Translations under genes and position numbers: made by a program
Source of the DNA: Chitinivorax sp. B
GTDB taxonomy: Bacteria > Pseudomonadota > Gammaproteobacteria > Burkholderiales > SCOH01
Direction of reading: 5' to 3'
Assembly: GCF_005503445.1 (NCBI RefSeq)
Contig: NZ_SCOH01000036.1
Coordinates: 1-51,859, forward strand
Length of the DNA stretch: 51,859 bases
Notes under the pieces: model-generated
Told to the model about the DNA's origin: nothing
The model's database searches: none
What the model saw: the letters and a program-made list of their open reading frames with translations, nothing else
Shown here: in pieces, positions 1 to 9,711 of the stretch
Layout: every line of letters starts with the position of its first letter
Numbering within the stretch: position 1 is the stretch's first letter

Positions 1-124
1 CCCCATACCCTCCCAGCATAGACAATAAGCCCGTCCGACGGCACCCAAACCTTTGTTATACAGGGCATATTTAACAGCACAAGCCTGACCTGCCTGATTG
101 CTTGCCCCCACCCCAATCAACCTG

Positions 125-172
125 TGACGTCCACTTTCAAGTGTATTTCGGTGCAGCCCCGCAACTGTCGCC
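125..172 (+). promoter_or_regulatory. cobalamin-riboswitch-like fragment
   Basis: The stretch GCAGCCCCGCAACTGT (positions 153-168), preceded by GTATTTCGGT and followed by CGCCACT, closely resembles the conserved core of cobalamin riboswitches. The B12 box expected downstream is not found before the LexA-controlled imuA gene. A weak B12-box-like string, AAGCC-TG-ACCTGCC, lies at 80-94, which is the wrong order. It is either a decayed riboswitch remnant or a chance match; no cobalamin gene follows on this strand. Confidence 0.25.
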
Positions 173-224
173 ACTCCCACACAATACTCATCCATGACAT
201 TACAACTATCCGCCAATCCAACAT

Positions 225-252
225 TTGCGGATCAAGGTTTTTTTGCTAAACT
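225..252 (+). promoter_or_regulatory. candidate imuA promoter
   Basis: TTGCGG (225-230) and TAAACT (247-252), spaced 16 bp, are a reasonable sigma-70 pair. The -10 element is overlapped at its end by the LexA box at 251-266, so a bound repressor would block initiation. The match to consensus is moderate. Confidence 0.4.
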
Positions 253-266
253 GTACTTATGTACAG
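251..266 (+). promoter_or_regulatory. LexA (SOS) box of imuA
   Basis: CTGTACTTATGTACAG fits the beta/gammaproteobacterial LexA operator CTGT-N8-ACAG exactly, with both half sites intact. It ends 14 bp before the ATG at 281, the usual place for an SOS box in front of an imuA-imuB-dnaE2 cassette. Because the box lies inside the longest open frame that starts at 194, it also indicates that translation begins at 281. Confidence 0.85.
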
Positions 267-280
267 CCAACAGCAAAACC

Positions 281-952
281 ATGACTTCAGCTTCACTGCA
301 ATCCATTTTGCAAGACCCTCGTATCTGGCTTGGTGCCGCCCTGGCACAGCCAGTGCAACAAGGCATCAGCACGGGTTTTCCTGCACTCGACCAGCAGCTG
401 CCTAGCCATGGCTGGCCATATGGCGGCATCACCGAATTACTGTACGAAAGATCAGGAATGGGTGAACTGCGCCTATTACTGCCAAGTTTGGCCAGTCATA
501 CCCAACAACAACGCTGGGTGGTCTTGATTGGCCCACCTTACATTCCCTTTCCAGCCGGCTGGCAAGCCGCCGGTGTGGATCTCCGGTATTTGCTCTGGTT
601 GCGAACCACCACACAGACAGATCAACTGTGGGCCATGGAACAAGTGTTACGTTCCCCAAACTGTGGCAGTGCCCTGCTCTGGCCAGAATACACCCCTGTC
701 GACAAGGCTTGGCGACGTCTACAACTCGCTGCAGAGGAAGGCGGAGGGCATGGCGTCATACTGGAAGAAACAGCACAGGATCAGCGATCTTCCCCTGTCG
801 GGTTGCGCTTGCGCGTCACGCACACCCCGTTGGGTATACAGGTCAACATCCTGAAACGGCGTGGCAGTCCGGCCACATCACCTGTTTTGCTTGAGGCCAC
901 ACCATGTAATACCCCCCTGTTCGGGCGAGGCCACATGTCATGGCTGTCTTGA
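281..952 (+). CDS. imuA: SOS mutagenesis protein ImuA (RecA-like)
   Basis: First gene of a mutagenic translesion-synthesis cassette. ImuA is a RecA-related accessory factor that works with ImuB and DnaE2 in damage-induced mutagenesis. The protein is 223 aa. The family block G-(F)PALDQQLP...GWPYGGITELL is at about residues 32-53, and the Walker A loop of true RecA is not preserved (ERSGMGELRLL instead). The frame stays open back to 194, which would add 29 residues, but that extension runs through the LexA box, so ATG 281 is preferred; its Shine-Dalgarno is weak. imuB starts 18 bp downstream in the same direction. Identification rests on the family block together with the unmistakable imuB and dnaE2 neighbours. 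Confidence 0.85.
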   Translation: MTSASLQSILQDPRIWLGAALAQPVQQGISTGFPALDQQLPSHGWPYGGITELLYERSGMGELRLLLPSLASHTQQQRWVVLIGPPYIPFPAGWQAAGVDLRYLLWLRTTTQTDQLWAMEQVLRSPNCGSALLWPEYTPVDKAWRRLQLAAEEGGGHGVILEETAQDQRSSPVGLRLRVTHTPLGIQVNILKRRGSPATSPVLLEATPCNTPLFGRGHMSWLS

Positions 953-970
953 TCTGACCGACGCACCACA

Positions 971-2482
971 ATGCCATCTTCGTCATTACCCCCGATGGAC
1001 CACAACACAACCGAAGCACCTGGGGCTTTGATGGACGACCGGCCCGCCCCATTATGGATGGCACTCTATTTTCCGTGTCTGGCACTGGAATGGTTATTAC
1101 ACGGACAGCCTGCCACACAAACAGATACCTCCTGGGCACTGGTGTCCGGACAAGGCCTGATCCTGCAGATCAACCCACCGGCCCGTGCTCAGGGCATTCG
1201 CCCAGGCATGAAACTGGCTACGGCGCTCAGTCTTTGTCACACCCTGCAATACCGGTCCTTTTCCGTCAACTTGCTGGCGCAAGTCTTGCCAATACTGGCC
1301 GAATGGGGTTTGCAATTCACTCCAACGGTCAGTCCTGACCCAGCCCCCGCCATCCTGCTGGAAGTCGGGGGGTGTCTACGTTATTTCGGCGGGTTGGATA
1401 CACTCTGGCGACGGATCAACGACCGTATGCAAACTTTTGGGTTGAGCTATCAGGCAGCCATGGCCCCAACACCACTGGCCGCCCTCTGGTTAGCCCGTCA
1501 GCATGCTGGCTGCCGCATTACGGCCTTCTCTGACTTACCCGTGCAATTGGCCCGCCTGCAACTGGCACAAATGGCTTGGCATGCTGACTGGTTGCGGCAT
1601 TTTCAAAGGCTGGGCTGTCGGCAGCTGGGCGATGTCTTGCGACTGCCACGGGCGGGCTTGGCCAAACGCTTTTCACCTGAGCTGCTGACAGCGCTTGATC
1701 GCGCCCTTGGTCATCAACCTGATCCACGCCCGCTATTTGTACCGCCAGCACGATTCGAGCGACAACTGGAATGGCTCTATCCGATTCACGACAGTGAAGC
1801 ATTGCTGTTCGCCAGTCGACGGTTGTTTGAAGCATTATGCGGCTATTTGAGCAGCCGGGGCCTGGGTACCCAGCAAGTCACCATGCGCTTGCAACATCGT
1901 GACCTACCCTGTGCCACCTTGACGCTGGGGTTGACCCGCCCCTCCCGGCAACTGTCCGACTTCCAAGCCGTACTACGCGAGAGACTGCAGCGCTTTACCC
2001 TGGCAGCACCCGCATTCGGCATGACCCTGCTCGCGGACCAGCTGCACAACCTGAACGGCCAGATGGCGGCCGATCTGTTTGATCGCCATGGCAATGAAGA
2101 AAACTGGCAACGCTTACTGGCCCGCTTACAGGCCAGACTACCGGACGAATCTGTATGTCAACTGCAGCCACATGCTGACCATCGACCAGAACATGCCTTG
2201 ACCATCCACGGTCTACAACCCGGCTCCATAGCACAATTACCCAACCCGCATCGTCCTGGCTGGTTACTCCCCTCGCCTACTTTACTGTCCATGCAGGGTA
2301 AGTGCCCGTACTATCGGGAACCGCTCTCCATCTGCCAGCCTACAGAACGCATCGAAGCCGGCTGGTGGAATGGGCAGCCCATCAAGCGTGATTATGTTGT
2401 CGCTACCGGACCATCCGGTGCACGTTATTGGCTGTTTCGTGATTTACTGACCGGTCAATGGTACCTGCAAGGCATCTTCTGA
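971..2482 (+). CDS. imuB: Y-family polymerase homologue ImuB
   Basis: ImuB is a Y-family DNA-polymerase-like protein that bridges the beta clamp, ImuA and DnaE2 in the mutasome but is itself catalytically dead. The protein is 503 aa. The N-terminal strand LWMALYFPCLALEWLL (about residues 28-44) sits where active Y-family enzymes carry the metal-binding D-x-D of a sequence like FDMDAFFAS, so the acidic residues are absent, as expected for ImuB. The C-terminus ends in the family-typical LFRDLLTGQWYLQGIF. ATG 1031 (protein beginning MDDRPAPLW) has a somewhat better upstream GGGG and would bring the N-terminus nearer to that of relatives. It is co-directional with imuA, and its stop lies 11 bp before the dnaE2 start. 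Confidence 0.93.
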   Translation: MPSSSLPPMDHNTTEAPGALMDDRPAPLWMALYFPCLALEWLLHGQPATQTDTSWALVSGQGLILQINPPARAQGIRPGMKLATALSLCHTLQYRSFSVNLLAQVLPILAEWGLQFTPTVSPDPAPAILLEVGGCLRYFGGLDTLWRRINDRMQTFGLSYQAAMAPTPLAALWLARQHAGCRITAFSDLPVQLARLQLAQMAWHADWLRHFQRLGCRQLGDVLRLPRAGLAKRFSPELLTALDRALGHQPDPRPLFVPPARFERQLEWLYPIHDSEALLFASRRLFEALCGYLSSRGLGTQQVTMRLQHRDLPCATLTLGLTRPSRQLSDFQAVLRERLQRFTLAAPAFGMTLLADQLHNLNGQMAADLFDRHGNEENWQRLLARLQARLPDESVCQLQPHADHRPEHALTIHGLQPGSIAQLPNPHRPGWLLPSPTLLSMQGKCPYYREPLSICQPTERIEAGWWNGQPIKRDYVVATGPSGARYWLFRDLLTGQWYLQGIF

Positions 2483-2493
2483 GGATGCACACC

Positions 2494-5400
2494 ATGTTGC
2501 CGCGCTATGCCGAACTGCACTGTCTGTCCAATTTCTCGTTTCAGCGTGGTGCATCCCACCCACAGGAACTGATCCTGCAAGCTCAAGCCCTGGGCTACGA
2601 GGCGCTAGCACTGACGGATGAATGCTCGCTGGCCGGTATTGTGCGTGCCCACAAAGCACTGTGCGATGCCCAAGACAGCACCGAGAGCCGCTCTGCACCA
2701 CACAATAGGATCAAGCTGATCATCGGCAGTGAAATCACCTTGTCTGACGGCCTTAAACTGGTTTTTTTGGTGCCAGATCGTGATGGCTACGGTGATCTGT
2801 CGGAGTTGATCACCCTAGGTCGACGACAAGCGGAGAAAGGGCAATACTGTTTAACACGTGACGATCTGGTCCGTCAGGTACCACGTTGCCTTGTACTATG
2901 GCTACCACCGGCACAACCTGACCCTGCAGATGCACATTGGCTGGCCGGCATATTCCCTGGCCGTACCTGGTTGGCGGTTGAGCTACTGCGGGGACCTGAT
3001 GATCCTGCCCGGCTGGCGTCATTGCAATCTTTATCTCATCAGAGCGGCCTGCCTTTGGTTGCCGCTGGCGATGTGCATATGCATCTGCGCAGTCGACGCC
3101 CCCTACAAGATGCCATTACAGCAGTACGACTTGGCCAACCAGTAGCCAGTTGTGGATTCGCATTATTCCCGAATGGCGAACGTCATCTACGCACCCGTCA
3201 AGTGCTGGCGAACCTTTACCCGGCTGACTTATTGGCAGAGACCGTGCGCATTGCCGACCAATGCCATTTTTCATTGAAGGAGCTACAGTACGAATACCCG
3301 CGTGAGGTCACACCGAATGGCCACACCCCCACCAGTTATTTGCGAACACTTACCTCGGCCGGCCTGAAACTGCGCTACCCCAATACCACGCCCCCGGCAA
3401 AGGTAACCGAGCAATTGGCAATGGAACTGGCGTTGATCGAGCGGCTACACTATGAAGCCTATTTCCTGACTGTCTACGATATCGTGCAATGGGCAAAGTC
3501 CCAGAGGATTCTTTGTCAGGGACGCGGGTCTGCTGCCAACTCCGTCGTGTGTTACCTACTTGGAATCACCGAAGCCGATCCGGAAATCACCACCATGCTG
3601 TTTGAGCGTTTTGTTTCTGAACAACGGGGCGAGCCTCCTGATATCGATGTTGACTTTGAACATCAACGGCGTGAAGAAGTCATGCAGTATATCTACCGAA
3701 AATATGGCCGTGACCGCGCTGCCATTACCGCCACAGTGATCACCTATCGACTGAGAAGCGCCTTGCGGGACATGGGCCATGTTTTGGGCATTGATGAAGC
3801 TGCAATCGAACGTGGTGTCCGTTTGCTGGCATGGTGGGATGGTCATGAAGACTTGAAGCTTCGCATGCAGGCAGCAGGGTTTGATGTCGAATCCCATCAG
3901 ATTCGCTGTTGGTTATGGTTAACAACCGAGCTGCATGGTTTTCCACGTCATCTGTCTCAACATGTCGGTGGGTTTATCATTGCCCGCGACCGCCTGTCCC
4001 GGCTGGTTCCAGTGGAAAACGCTGTCATGGCCGACCGCACCGTGATCGAATGGGATAAGGATGATCTGGACGTGGTCGGGTTGATGAAGGTGGATGTACT
4101 GGCTTTAGGCATGCTGACCGCGCTACAGCGGACCTTGGCCCTGGTAACTGCCCGTCGTGGCTATCCATTCGCACTGAAAGACATTCCACGCATGGATGCA
4201 GCGGTCTACGAGATGATTCAACAAGCAGATACCATTGGCGTATTCCAGATCGAATCCAGAGCGCAAATGAGTATGCTCCCCAGACTGAAGCCAGCGGAGT
4301 TCTACGATCTGGTCATTGAAGTAGCCTTGGTTCGTCCAGGCCCGATTCAGGGTGGAATGGTCCACCCGTATTTGCGACGTCGAGCGGGGCTGGAAAAACC
4401 AGACTACCCAGGAGATGACACAAAACTGGCACCCATTCTGGAGAAAACACTAGGCGTACCGATCTTCCAGGAACAGGTGATGAAACTGGCGCAAGTTGCG
4501 GCAGGGTTTACCGCCAGCGAAGCCGATGAGCTCCGTCGCGCCATGGCCTCCTGGCGACGAACTGGCAAGATGGCCCATTACGAGGAAAAGCTGAAGACAG
4601 GCTTGGCCTGCAATGGTTACACCACTGAATTTGCCGACCAGATATTCAACCAGATCAAGGGGTTTTCCGAGTATGGCTTTCCGGAGGCTCATGCTGCCAG
4701 CTTTGCATTACTAGCCTACTTTTCAGCCTGGCTGAAGCACCATGAACACGGTGCCTTCAGTTGTGCTCTACTCAATAGCCAGCCAATGGGCTTCTACTCG
4801 CCCTCGCAACTGATACAGGATGCACAGCGACATGGCATCGAAGTGAGATCCATTGATATCACATGCAGCGACTGGGATTGCACGCTAGAGCCCACAACCG
4901 GTCCACAGCCTGCCATTCGGCTTGGATTGCGCTTGGTCAAGGGGTTAAGCAGTGATATGGGAATGCAGATCATGCAGCTTCGGTCACAAATGCCGATCCG
5001 GGATTTGAATGATTTGAGCCGACATGGCCTCTTACCGCCGGCAGCTTTGCATGCATTGGCGGCCGCCGATTCGCTGGTACCGATTACAGGGCATCGGCGC
5101 GATGCCTTTTGGGCAGTGTTGGGGTATGAAGTGCCTACTGACTTGCTGGATGTCAGCCCATCCGGAATCGCACCCGTACTATCAGCCCCCGATGAGCACG
5201 AGCAGGTCAGTGACGATTACCAAAGTACTGGCCTGTCCCTTCGTCGTCATCCATTAGCACTGATCCGTCCACAGCTAACCCGACACCGCCTGTACCAAGC
5301 CGATCAATTACCTCAATGTCGCCATGGTCAGCTAGTGCGTGTCGCTGGCTTGGTCACCGGCCGACAACGCCCTGGTGGCGCCAAGGGTGTACTGTTTGTG

Positions 5401-5610
5401 ACATTGGAGGACGAAACTGGTCACATCAACATTATCGTTTGGCCAAAATGGGTACAACGCTTCCGCCAAGCCTTGTTGGATGCCCGCTTATTGGTAGTGT
5501 ATGGCGCCATACAGGCCAAGGAAGGTGTATTGCATGTGCTGGCGCAGTACGTTGTAGATGAGAGTCATTACCTAGGCGATCTCAACCTGAGATCCAGGGA
5601 TTTCCATTGA
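2494..5610 (+). CDS. dnaE2: Error-prone DNA polymerase III alpha DnaE2
   Basis: C-family polymerase that performs damage-induced translesion synthesis with ImuA and ImuB. At 1038 aa it is the usual DnaE2 length, shorter than replicative DnaE. It has an N-terminal PHP domain (begins AELHCLSNFSFQRGASHP), a polymerase core with GQGRGSAANSVVCYLLG and the catalytic block PDIDVDFE at about residues 382-389, helix-hairpin-helix motifs, and an OB fold near residues 945-1010 (RVAGLVTGRQRPGGAKGVLF). The open frame reaches back to 2458 inside imuB, but ATG 2494 has GAGG (2481-2484) 9 nt upstream and gives the family N-terminus. The SD overlaps the imuB stop, which indicates translational coupling. The operon is presumably repressed by LexA from 251-266. 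Confidence 0.96.
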   Translation: MLPRYAELHCLSNFSFQRGASHPQELILQAQALGYEALALTDECSLAGIVRAHKALCDAQDSTESRSAPHNRIKLIIGSEITLSDGLKLVFLVPDRDGYGDLSELITLGRRQAEKGQYCLTRDDLVRQVPRCLVLWLPPAQPDPADAHWLAGIFPGRTWLAVELLRGPDDPARLASLQSLSHQSGLPLVAAGDVHMHLRSRRPLQDAITAVRLGQPVASCGFALFPNGERHLRTRQVLANLYPADLLAETVRIADQCHFSLKELQYEYPREVTPNGHTPTSYLRTLTSAGLKLRYPNTTPPAKVTEQLAMELALIERLHYEAYFLTVYDIVQWAKSQRILCQGRGSAANSVVCYLLGITEADPEITTMLFERFVSEQRGEPPDIDVDFEHQRREEVMQYIYRKYGRDRAAITATVITYRLRSALRDMGHVLGIDEAAIERGVRLLAWWDGHEDLKLRMQAAGFDVESHQIRCWLWLTTELHGFPRHLSQHVGGFIIARDRLSRLVPVENAVMADRTVIEWDKDDLDVVGLMKVDVLALGMLTALQRTLALVTARRGYPFALKDIPRMDAAVYEMIQQADTIGVFQIESRAQMSMLPRLKPAEFYDLVIEVALVRPGPIQGGMVHPYLRRRAGLEKPDYPGDDTKLAPILEKTLGVPIFQEQVMKLAQVAAGFTASEADELRRAMASWRRTGKMAHYEEKLKTGLACNGYTTEFADQIFNQIKGFSEYGFPEAHAASFALLAYFSAWLKHHEHGAFSCALLNSQPMGFYSPSQLIQDAQRHGIEVRSIDITCSDWDCTLEPTTGPQPAIRLGLRLVKGLSSDMGMQIMQLRSQMPIRDLNDLSRHGLLPPAALHALAAADSLVPITGHRRDAFWAVLGYEVPTDLLDVSPSGIAPVLSAPDEHEQVSDDYQSTGLSLRRHPLALIRPQLTRHRLYQADQLPQCRHGQLVRVAGLVTGRQRPGGAKGVLFVTLEDETGHINIIVWPKWVQRFRQALLDARLLVVYGAIQAKEGVLHVLAQYVVDESHYLGDLNLRSRDFH

Positions 5611-5850
5611 ATTCCTGGTGTCTATTAGCTTGTATGGGAGAATTGACTGCACCTGTCGCAGACCGACTTTCAACCGAAGAACAGTATATCCAAGTCAGTA
5701 TGCCCGGTTGAGCACGTACATCAAACATCAGTCACCCAAGCCGTCGATCATCCCATTGTACATACATTCTTCGAACCGCTTCGATTGGATACGTCAATGG
5801 CCGTCCAACGGTTGACGTACTCCGAATAGGCATTCGAGCCCAACCCTGAA

Positions 5851-6639
5851 TCAGGACACCACTAGCAATTCCAATTGGACATCTGGTAGCTTGCTTGATC
5901 GTGTTTCAGGTAGCGGTGGATTATCTACTGCACGATAGGTATAAACCAGCGAATACTTGGTTAACAGCGTTTGATTACGGCCAGCGGCATGAAACAGGTT
6001 ACTGTGAAAAAACAAGACATCCCCCTGATTCAACTCAACCGGAATTGCTTGCTCAAGCAAAGATTGCGATGCTGGATGATCCTTACGCAGAAATAACGCA
6101 GCATCCAATTGCTCAGGAAGTACTGCTGCACGGTGCGAACCGGGTATCACAAACAAACAGCCATTTTCAACCCGCTCATTACCCAGCGCCAACCAGACGG
6201 AAATCAATTCTGGACGCGGGTAATGCCAATAACGAATATCCCGATGCCAACCCGTTTCACTGCTAAATCGCGGTTGTTTGGTCATGATGCAATTGTGATG
6301 CGCCTGCACCAACAAGGCATCCTCCCCCAACAATTGGCGAATTACCCCTGAAACCATTGGCCCCGTTGCCCACTCAGACAACAGACTGGAACGTTGATAA
6401 ACCTGTAGCAATCGTCGGGCAGTACGCCCACCCTCGGCATCATGTGAATCAGGTGCCCCTGGGTATTGGGTATCTGCCTCAAACTCGATCGGCATTGCCT
6501 CCTGCATGACCTGTGACTGGGCGAATGCTATGATCTCCTCACAAGCATCCTGGCCGGCTGCACCTCTCAACACGATAAAACCTTGCTCGCAGAACTGAGC
6601 AAGTTGTTGTTGTGTCAACATACCTGTTTCCCTACTCAT
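5851..6639 (-). CDS. Phytanoyl-CoA dioxygenase (PhyH) family protein
   Basis: A 262-aa member of the Fe(II)/2-oxoglutarate-dependent PhyH superfamily, which hydroxylates small molecules or acyl chains. The metal triad is visible: H132 and D134 in GWHRDIRYW and the distal H217 in NLFHAAGRN, with R221 suited to bind the 2-oxoglutarate carboxylate. PGSHR at 166-170 is another family marker. The fold is full length with no signal peptide. M7 (ATG 6621) is a possible later start with AGGGAA upstream. It stands alone between dnaE2 and an ECF-type permease, so the substrate cannot be inferred. A second PhyH protein is at 48629-49342, not closely similar. Confidence 0.85.
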   Translation of the reverse strand: MSRETGMLTQQQLAQFCEQGFIVLRGAAGQDACEEIIAFAQSQVMQEAMPIEFEADTQYPGAPDSHDAEGGRTARRLLQVYQRSSLLSEWATGPMVSGVIRQLLGEDALLVQAHHNCIMTKQPRFSSETGWHRDIRYWHYPRPELISVWLALGNERVENGCLFVIPGSHRAAVLPEQLDAALFLRKDHPASQSLLEQAIPVELNQGDVLFFHSNLFHAAGRNQTLLTKYSLVYTYRAVDNPPLPETRSSKLPDVQLELLVVS

Positions 6640-6699
6640 CTCAACCGGCCTCTACGTGCCGTGGTTTACTTGAAAATCAGAGTCACTTCACCGAAATCA

Positions 6700-7368
6700 T
6701 CAGCTACGTCTGCTCAGATAACGCGCATCATCAAATGTGACCGACCATTGTGGGCAATAGACCACGATCAATGTCATGACCGTACCTGAAGTAAAGGCTT
6801 CAGCCCAACCCATCAACAAAAAATACAATACAGTTTCGCCGAATTGAAAACCTGCAGGCTCCAAACCTATCAATTGATACAACCATGCTGTTGCCACGCC
6901 TACCGCTAACATTGACAAAGCGGCACCCATAAAAGCATTGACGAAGATATAAATAAAGTAATTGGACGGCAAATAACGTTGACCAAGTCGCAACAGTATA
7001 TAGCTGACTCCTACCGGCAATCCTCCCAGCAATAACCAATGCAATCCCAGACAGCCTGCATCCAACAACCCTAATATCGTCAAGGCCAACAACACGATTC
7101 CCAAACCCAACAGTGCCAGCCATGGGCCTACCATCAATGTCAGCACCGTTGCACCAAGCATATGCAAGGTCAACCCATCCTGCACTACCGCACGCAACAC
7201 CCAAAACATCGCGACGACGATGCTACCGCCCAACCAGGCGTTGATCTTGGTAGTATCAACCAGCGCTCGCCAAGGGGCCGCATACAACACTTTGAACAAG
7301 CCGAACGTAGCCAGTACGTTCAGTACCTGCAGAAGGTCCGGATGAAATAATTGGCTGGGAAAGTGCAT
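6700..7368 (-). CDS. CbiM-like energy-coupling factor permease
   Basis: A 222-aa integral membrane protein with about six or seven hydrophobic segments and the CbiM/NikM-family signature LHMLGATVLTLMVGPWLALLG. CbiM and NikM proteins are the metal-binding components of ECF-type cobalt/nickel importers and coordinate the ion through a strictly placed N-terminal Met-His; this protein does begin MHFPSQLFHP. No ATPase (CbiO), CbiQ or CbiN gene is nearby, a common state for proteobacterial copies whose function is not settled. Transition-metal uptake is therefore an inference from family only. Confidence 0.75.
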   Translation of the reverse strand: MHFPSQLFHPDLLQVLNVLATFGLFKVLYAAPWRALVDTTKINAWLGGSIVVAMFWVLRAVVQDGLTLHMLGATVLTLMVGPWLALLGLGIVLLALTILGLLDAGCLGLHWLLLGGLPVGVSYILLRLGQRYLPSNYFIYIFVNAFMGAALSMLAVGVATAWLYQLIGLEPAGFQFGETVLYFLLMGWAEAFTSGTVMTLIVVYCPQWSVTFDDARYLSRRS

Positions 7369-7484
7369 GATGAAAGGTCACAAATCATGACTAGATTACC
7401 ACATCACGCAACCCATCACTGCAGCTGGCAACATTCATCTCAACATGTCGGTACCACATGACACGACGTGAAATCATACCGTGC

Positions 7485-7530
7485 AAAAAAACAAAAACGG
7501 CATGGTTCTCCATGCCGTTTTTGTTTTTTT
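7485..7530 (-). terminator. bidirectional rho-independent terminator
   Basis: Two perfect complementary 20-nt arms (7485-7504 and 7511-7530) with loop GTTCTC form a GC-core hairpin, CGGCATG/CATGCCG, flanked by A7-C-A5 and T5-G-T7 tracts. It can terminate in both directions. It most plausibly ends the cmk-rpsA-ihfB transcript about 100 bp past the ihfB stop. Confidence 0.85.
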
Positions 7531-7629
7531 GCCAGACAGGCCTGAGTACGATCAGGTGACAAGCGCAATATCCATTACTCTACTGAGTATAGATTTTACG
7601 CAATCAGCATCACCTTCTCGAACCGACGC

Positions 7630-7911
7630 TTACATAGAGTCGACGCGCTCACGCAATTCTTTGCCAGCTTTGAAATGCGGTACATACTTCTCCGGTACCT
7701 GCACCTTATCGCCCGACTTGGGATTGCGGCCAACACGCGGCGGACGGTAGTTCAGATCAAAACTACCAAAGCCGCGAATTTCGATACGCTGTCCACCGGC
7801 CAAACCTGTTGCCATCGCATCGAGAATGGCCTTGACAGCCAACTCAGCATCTTTGACAACCAGTTGAGGGTAGCGAGCAGCCAGTCTCGCAATCAGCTCC
7901 GACTTCGTCAT
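7630..7911 (-). CDS. ihfB: Integration host factor subunit beta
   Basis: DNA-bending nucleoid protein that pairs with IhfA. At 93 aa it is a normal length. It starts [15 protein letters not shown] and carries the DNA-intercalating arm R-N-P-K-S-G with the proline that kinks DNA ([30 protein letters not shown], residues about 61-90). The gene follows rpsA with an 8-bp gap on the same strand, the conserved cmk-rpsA-ihfB order, so translation is probably coupled. The terminator at 7485-7530 closes the operon. Confidence 0.96.
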   Translation of the reverse strand: MTKSELIARLAARYPQLVVKDAELAVKAILDAMATGLAGGQRIEIRGFGSFDLNYRPPRVGRNPKSGDKVQVPEKYVPHFKAGKELRERVDSM

Positions 7912-7919
7912 GTTGCCTC

Positions 7920-9611
7920 TTACTCAGCAGACTTGTTGTCCAACTTGGCCTTCAGCAGCGCACCCAGATTGGTGGTACCAGCGCTGGCATCAGATTGAAT
8001 GGAGCGCATTGCTTCATTCTCGTCAGCCATATCCTTCGCCTTAACGGACAGGTTGATGCCACGGTTCTTGCGATCGATGTTGATGATCATTGCTTCAACC
8101 TCATCACCTTCCTTCAGGGATGCCGCAATGTTCTCAACACGGTCACGCGAAACTTCGGTCGCACGCAGGTAGCCTTCAACGTCATCAGCCAACAGAATCA
8201 CAGCACCCTTGGCATCAATCGACTTAACCGTACCTCTGACGATGCTGTTCTTGTCGTGTGTAGACACATAGTTATTGAACGGATCTCCTTCCAGTTGCTT
8301 GATGCCCATGGAAATGCGCTCACGTTCCGTGTCAATTGACAGTACAACTGCTTCGACTTCGTCGCCCTTCTTGTAATTGCGGACAGCTTCTTCACCGGCC
8401 ACATTCCAGGACAGGTCGGACAGGTGAACCAGACCGTCGATGCCACCAGGCAGGCCGATGAACACACCGAAGTCGGTGATCGACTTGATTGTGCCACGCA
8501 ACTTGTCGCCCTTCTTGTAGTTCTGGCTGAACTCTTCCCAAGGATTGGCTTGGCACTGCTTCATGCCCAAGCTGATACGACGGCGGTCTTCGTCGATCTC
8601 AAGGATCATGACTTCGACTTCATCGCCCAACGCAACCACCTTCGATGGGTGAACGTTCTTGTTGGTCCAATCCATCTCGGATACGTGAACCAAGCCTTCA
8701 ATACCTTGTTCGATTTCAACAAACGCACCGTAGTCGGTGAGATTGGTGACCTTGCCGAACAAGCGGGTACCTTGCGGGTAACGACGTGACAGACCCACCC
8801 ACGGATCTTCGCCCAGCTGCTTCATACCCAGCGATACACGGTTCTTCTCTTGGTCGAACTTCAGCACCTTGGCTTCAACTTCGTCACCTACCGCGAGCAC
8901 TTCACTTGGGTGCTTGACACGGCGCCATGCCAAGTCAGTGATGTGCAACAGGCCATCAATACCACCCAGATCAACGAATGCACCGTAGTCAGTGATATTC
9001 TTAACGATACCCTTAACGACAGCGCCTTCCTGCAGGGTTTCCAGCAGCTTCTGACGCTCTTCGCCCAGGCTGGCTTCCAGCACCGCGCGGCGGGAAACCA
9101 CCACGTTGTTGCGCTTGCGATCCAGCTTGATAACCTTGAATTCGATCTGCTTGCCTTCGAACGGTGACGTGTCCTTGATCGGGCGTACGTCAACCAGCGA
9201 ACCCGGCAGGAATGCACGGATGCTGTTGACCATAACAGTCAAACCACCCTTGACCTTGCCATTGATCACGCCAGACAGCACGGTACCTTGCTCCAATGCT
9301 TCTTCCAGCTCGATCCAGGCAGCCAGGCGCTTCGCCTTGTCACGAGACAGCTTGGTTTCGCCATAGCCGTTTTCGAGGGTATCGATGGCAACAGTAACGA
9401 AGTCACCGATTTTGATTTCGACCTCTCCGCGGTCATTGCGGAACTCTTCAACCGGAATCAGGGACTCAGACTTGAGACCTGCATTAACGGTGACGAAGTT
9501 TTGATCGACGCCAACTACCTCCGCGGTGATAACCTCACCGGAGCGCATTTCCTGACGCGTGAGGCTTTCTTCGAAGAGGGCGGCAAAACTTTCCATGGAA
9601 GCGATAGTCAT
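7920..9611 (-). CDS. rpsA: 30S ribosomal protein S1
   Basis: S1 binds mRNA leaders and delivers them to the 30S subunit. The 563-aa protein carries six S1 OB-fold repeats, recognisable by recurring [37 protein letters not shown] and [19 protein letters not shown]-type blocks, with the degenerate first two repeats (ribosome docking) at the N-terminus. It starts [17 protein letters not shown]. It lies between cmk and ihfB on the minus strand. The 100-bp leader between cmk and rpsA contains a GC hairpin plus T-rich tail (9650-9688), so rpsA may be partly insulated from cmk and probably has its own promoter, as in other proteobacteria. Confidence 0.97.
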   Translation of the reverse strand: MTIASMESFAALFEESLTRQEMRSGEVITAEVVGVDQNFVTVNAGLKSESLIPVEEFRNDRGEVEIKIGDFVTVAIDTLENGYGETKLSRDKAKRLAAWIELEEALEQGTVLSGVINGKVKGGLTVMVNSIRAFLPGSLVDVRPIKDTSPFEGKQIEFKVIKLDRKRNNVVVSRRAVLEASLGEERQKLLETLQEGAVVKGIVKNITDYGAFVDLGGIDGLLHITDLAWRRVKHPSEVLAVGDEVEAKVLKFDQEKNRVSLGMKQLGEDPWVGLSRRYPQGTRLFGKVTNLTDYGAFVEIEQGIEGLVHVSEMDWTNKNVHPSKVVALGDEVEVMILEIDEDRRRISLGMKQCQANPWEEFSQNYKKGDKLRGTIKSITDFGVFIGLPGGIDGLVHLSDLSWNVAGEEAVRNYKKGDEVEAVVLSIDTERERISMGIKQLEGDPFNNYVSTHDKNSIVRGTVKSIDAKGAVILLADDVEGYLRATEVSRDRVENIAASLKEGDEVEAMIINIDRKNRGINLSVKAKDMADENEAMRSIQSDASAGTTNLGALLKAKLDNKSAE

Positions 9612-9649
9612 TGGATAAAGACCTTAGTGTGCTTATAGGCAGCACGGTA

Positions 9650-9688
9650 CGTTAATAAAACCGAACGGCCGGCTGAACAGCCCGGCCG
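9650..9688 (-). terminator. hairpin with T-rich tail between cmk and rpsA
   Basis: On the minus strand a CGGCCGGGCTG / CAGCCGGCCG hairpin (9688-9666, one bulge) is followed by TTCGGTTTTATTAACG. It resembles a partial intrinsic terminator or attenuator after cmk. It sits in the rpsA leader, where S1 autoregulation acts in other bacteria, so a regulatory role is possible. Confidence 0.5.
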
Positions 9689-9711
9689 AGCGACCCTAAA
9701 CGGGGGTTGTG

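Noticed and set aside
5618-5815. 65-codon frame after dnaE2
   Set aside because: No Shine-Dalgarno site and no recognisable protein features; the 240-bp gap reads as non-coding.
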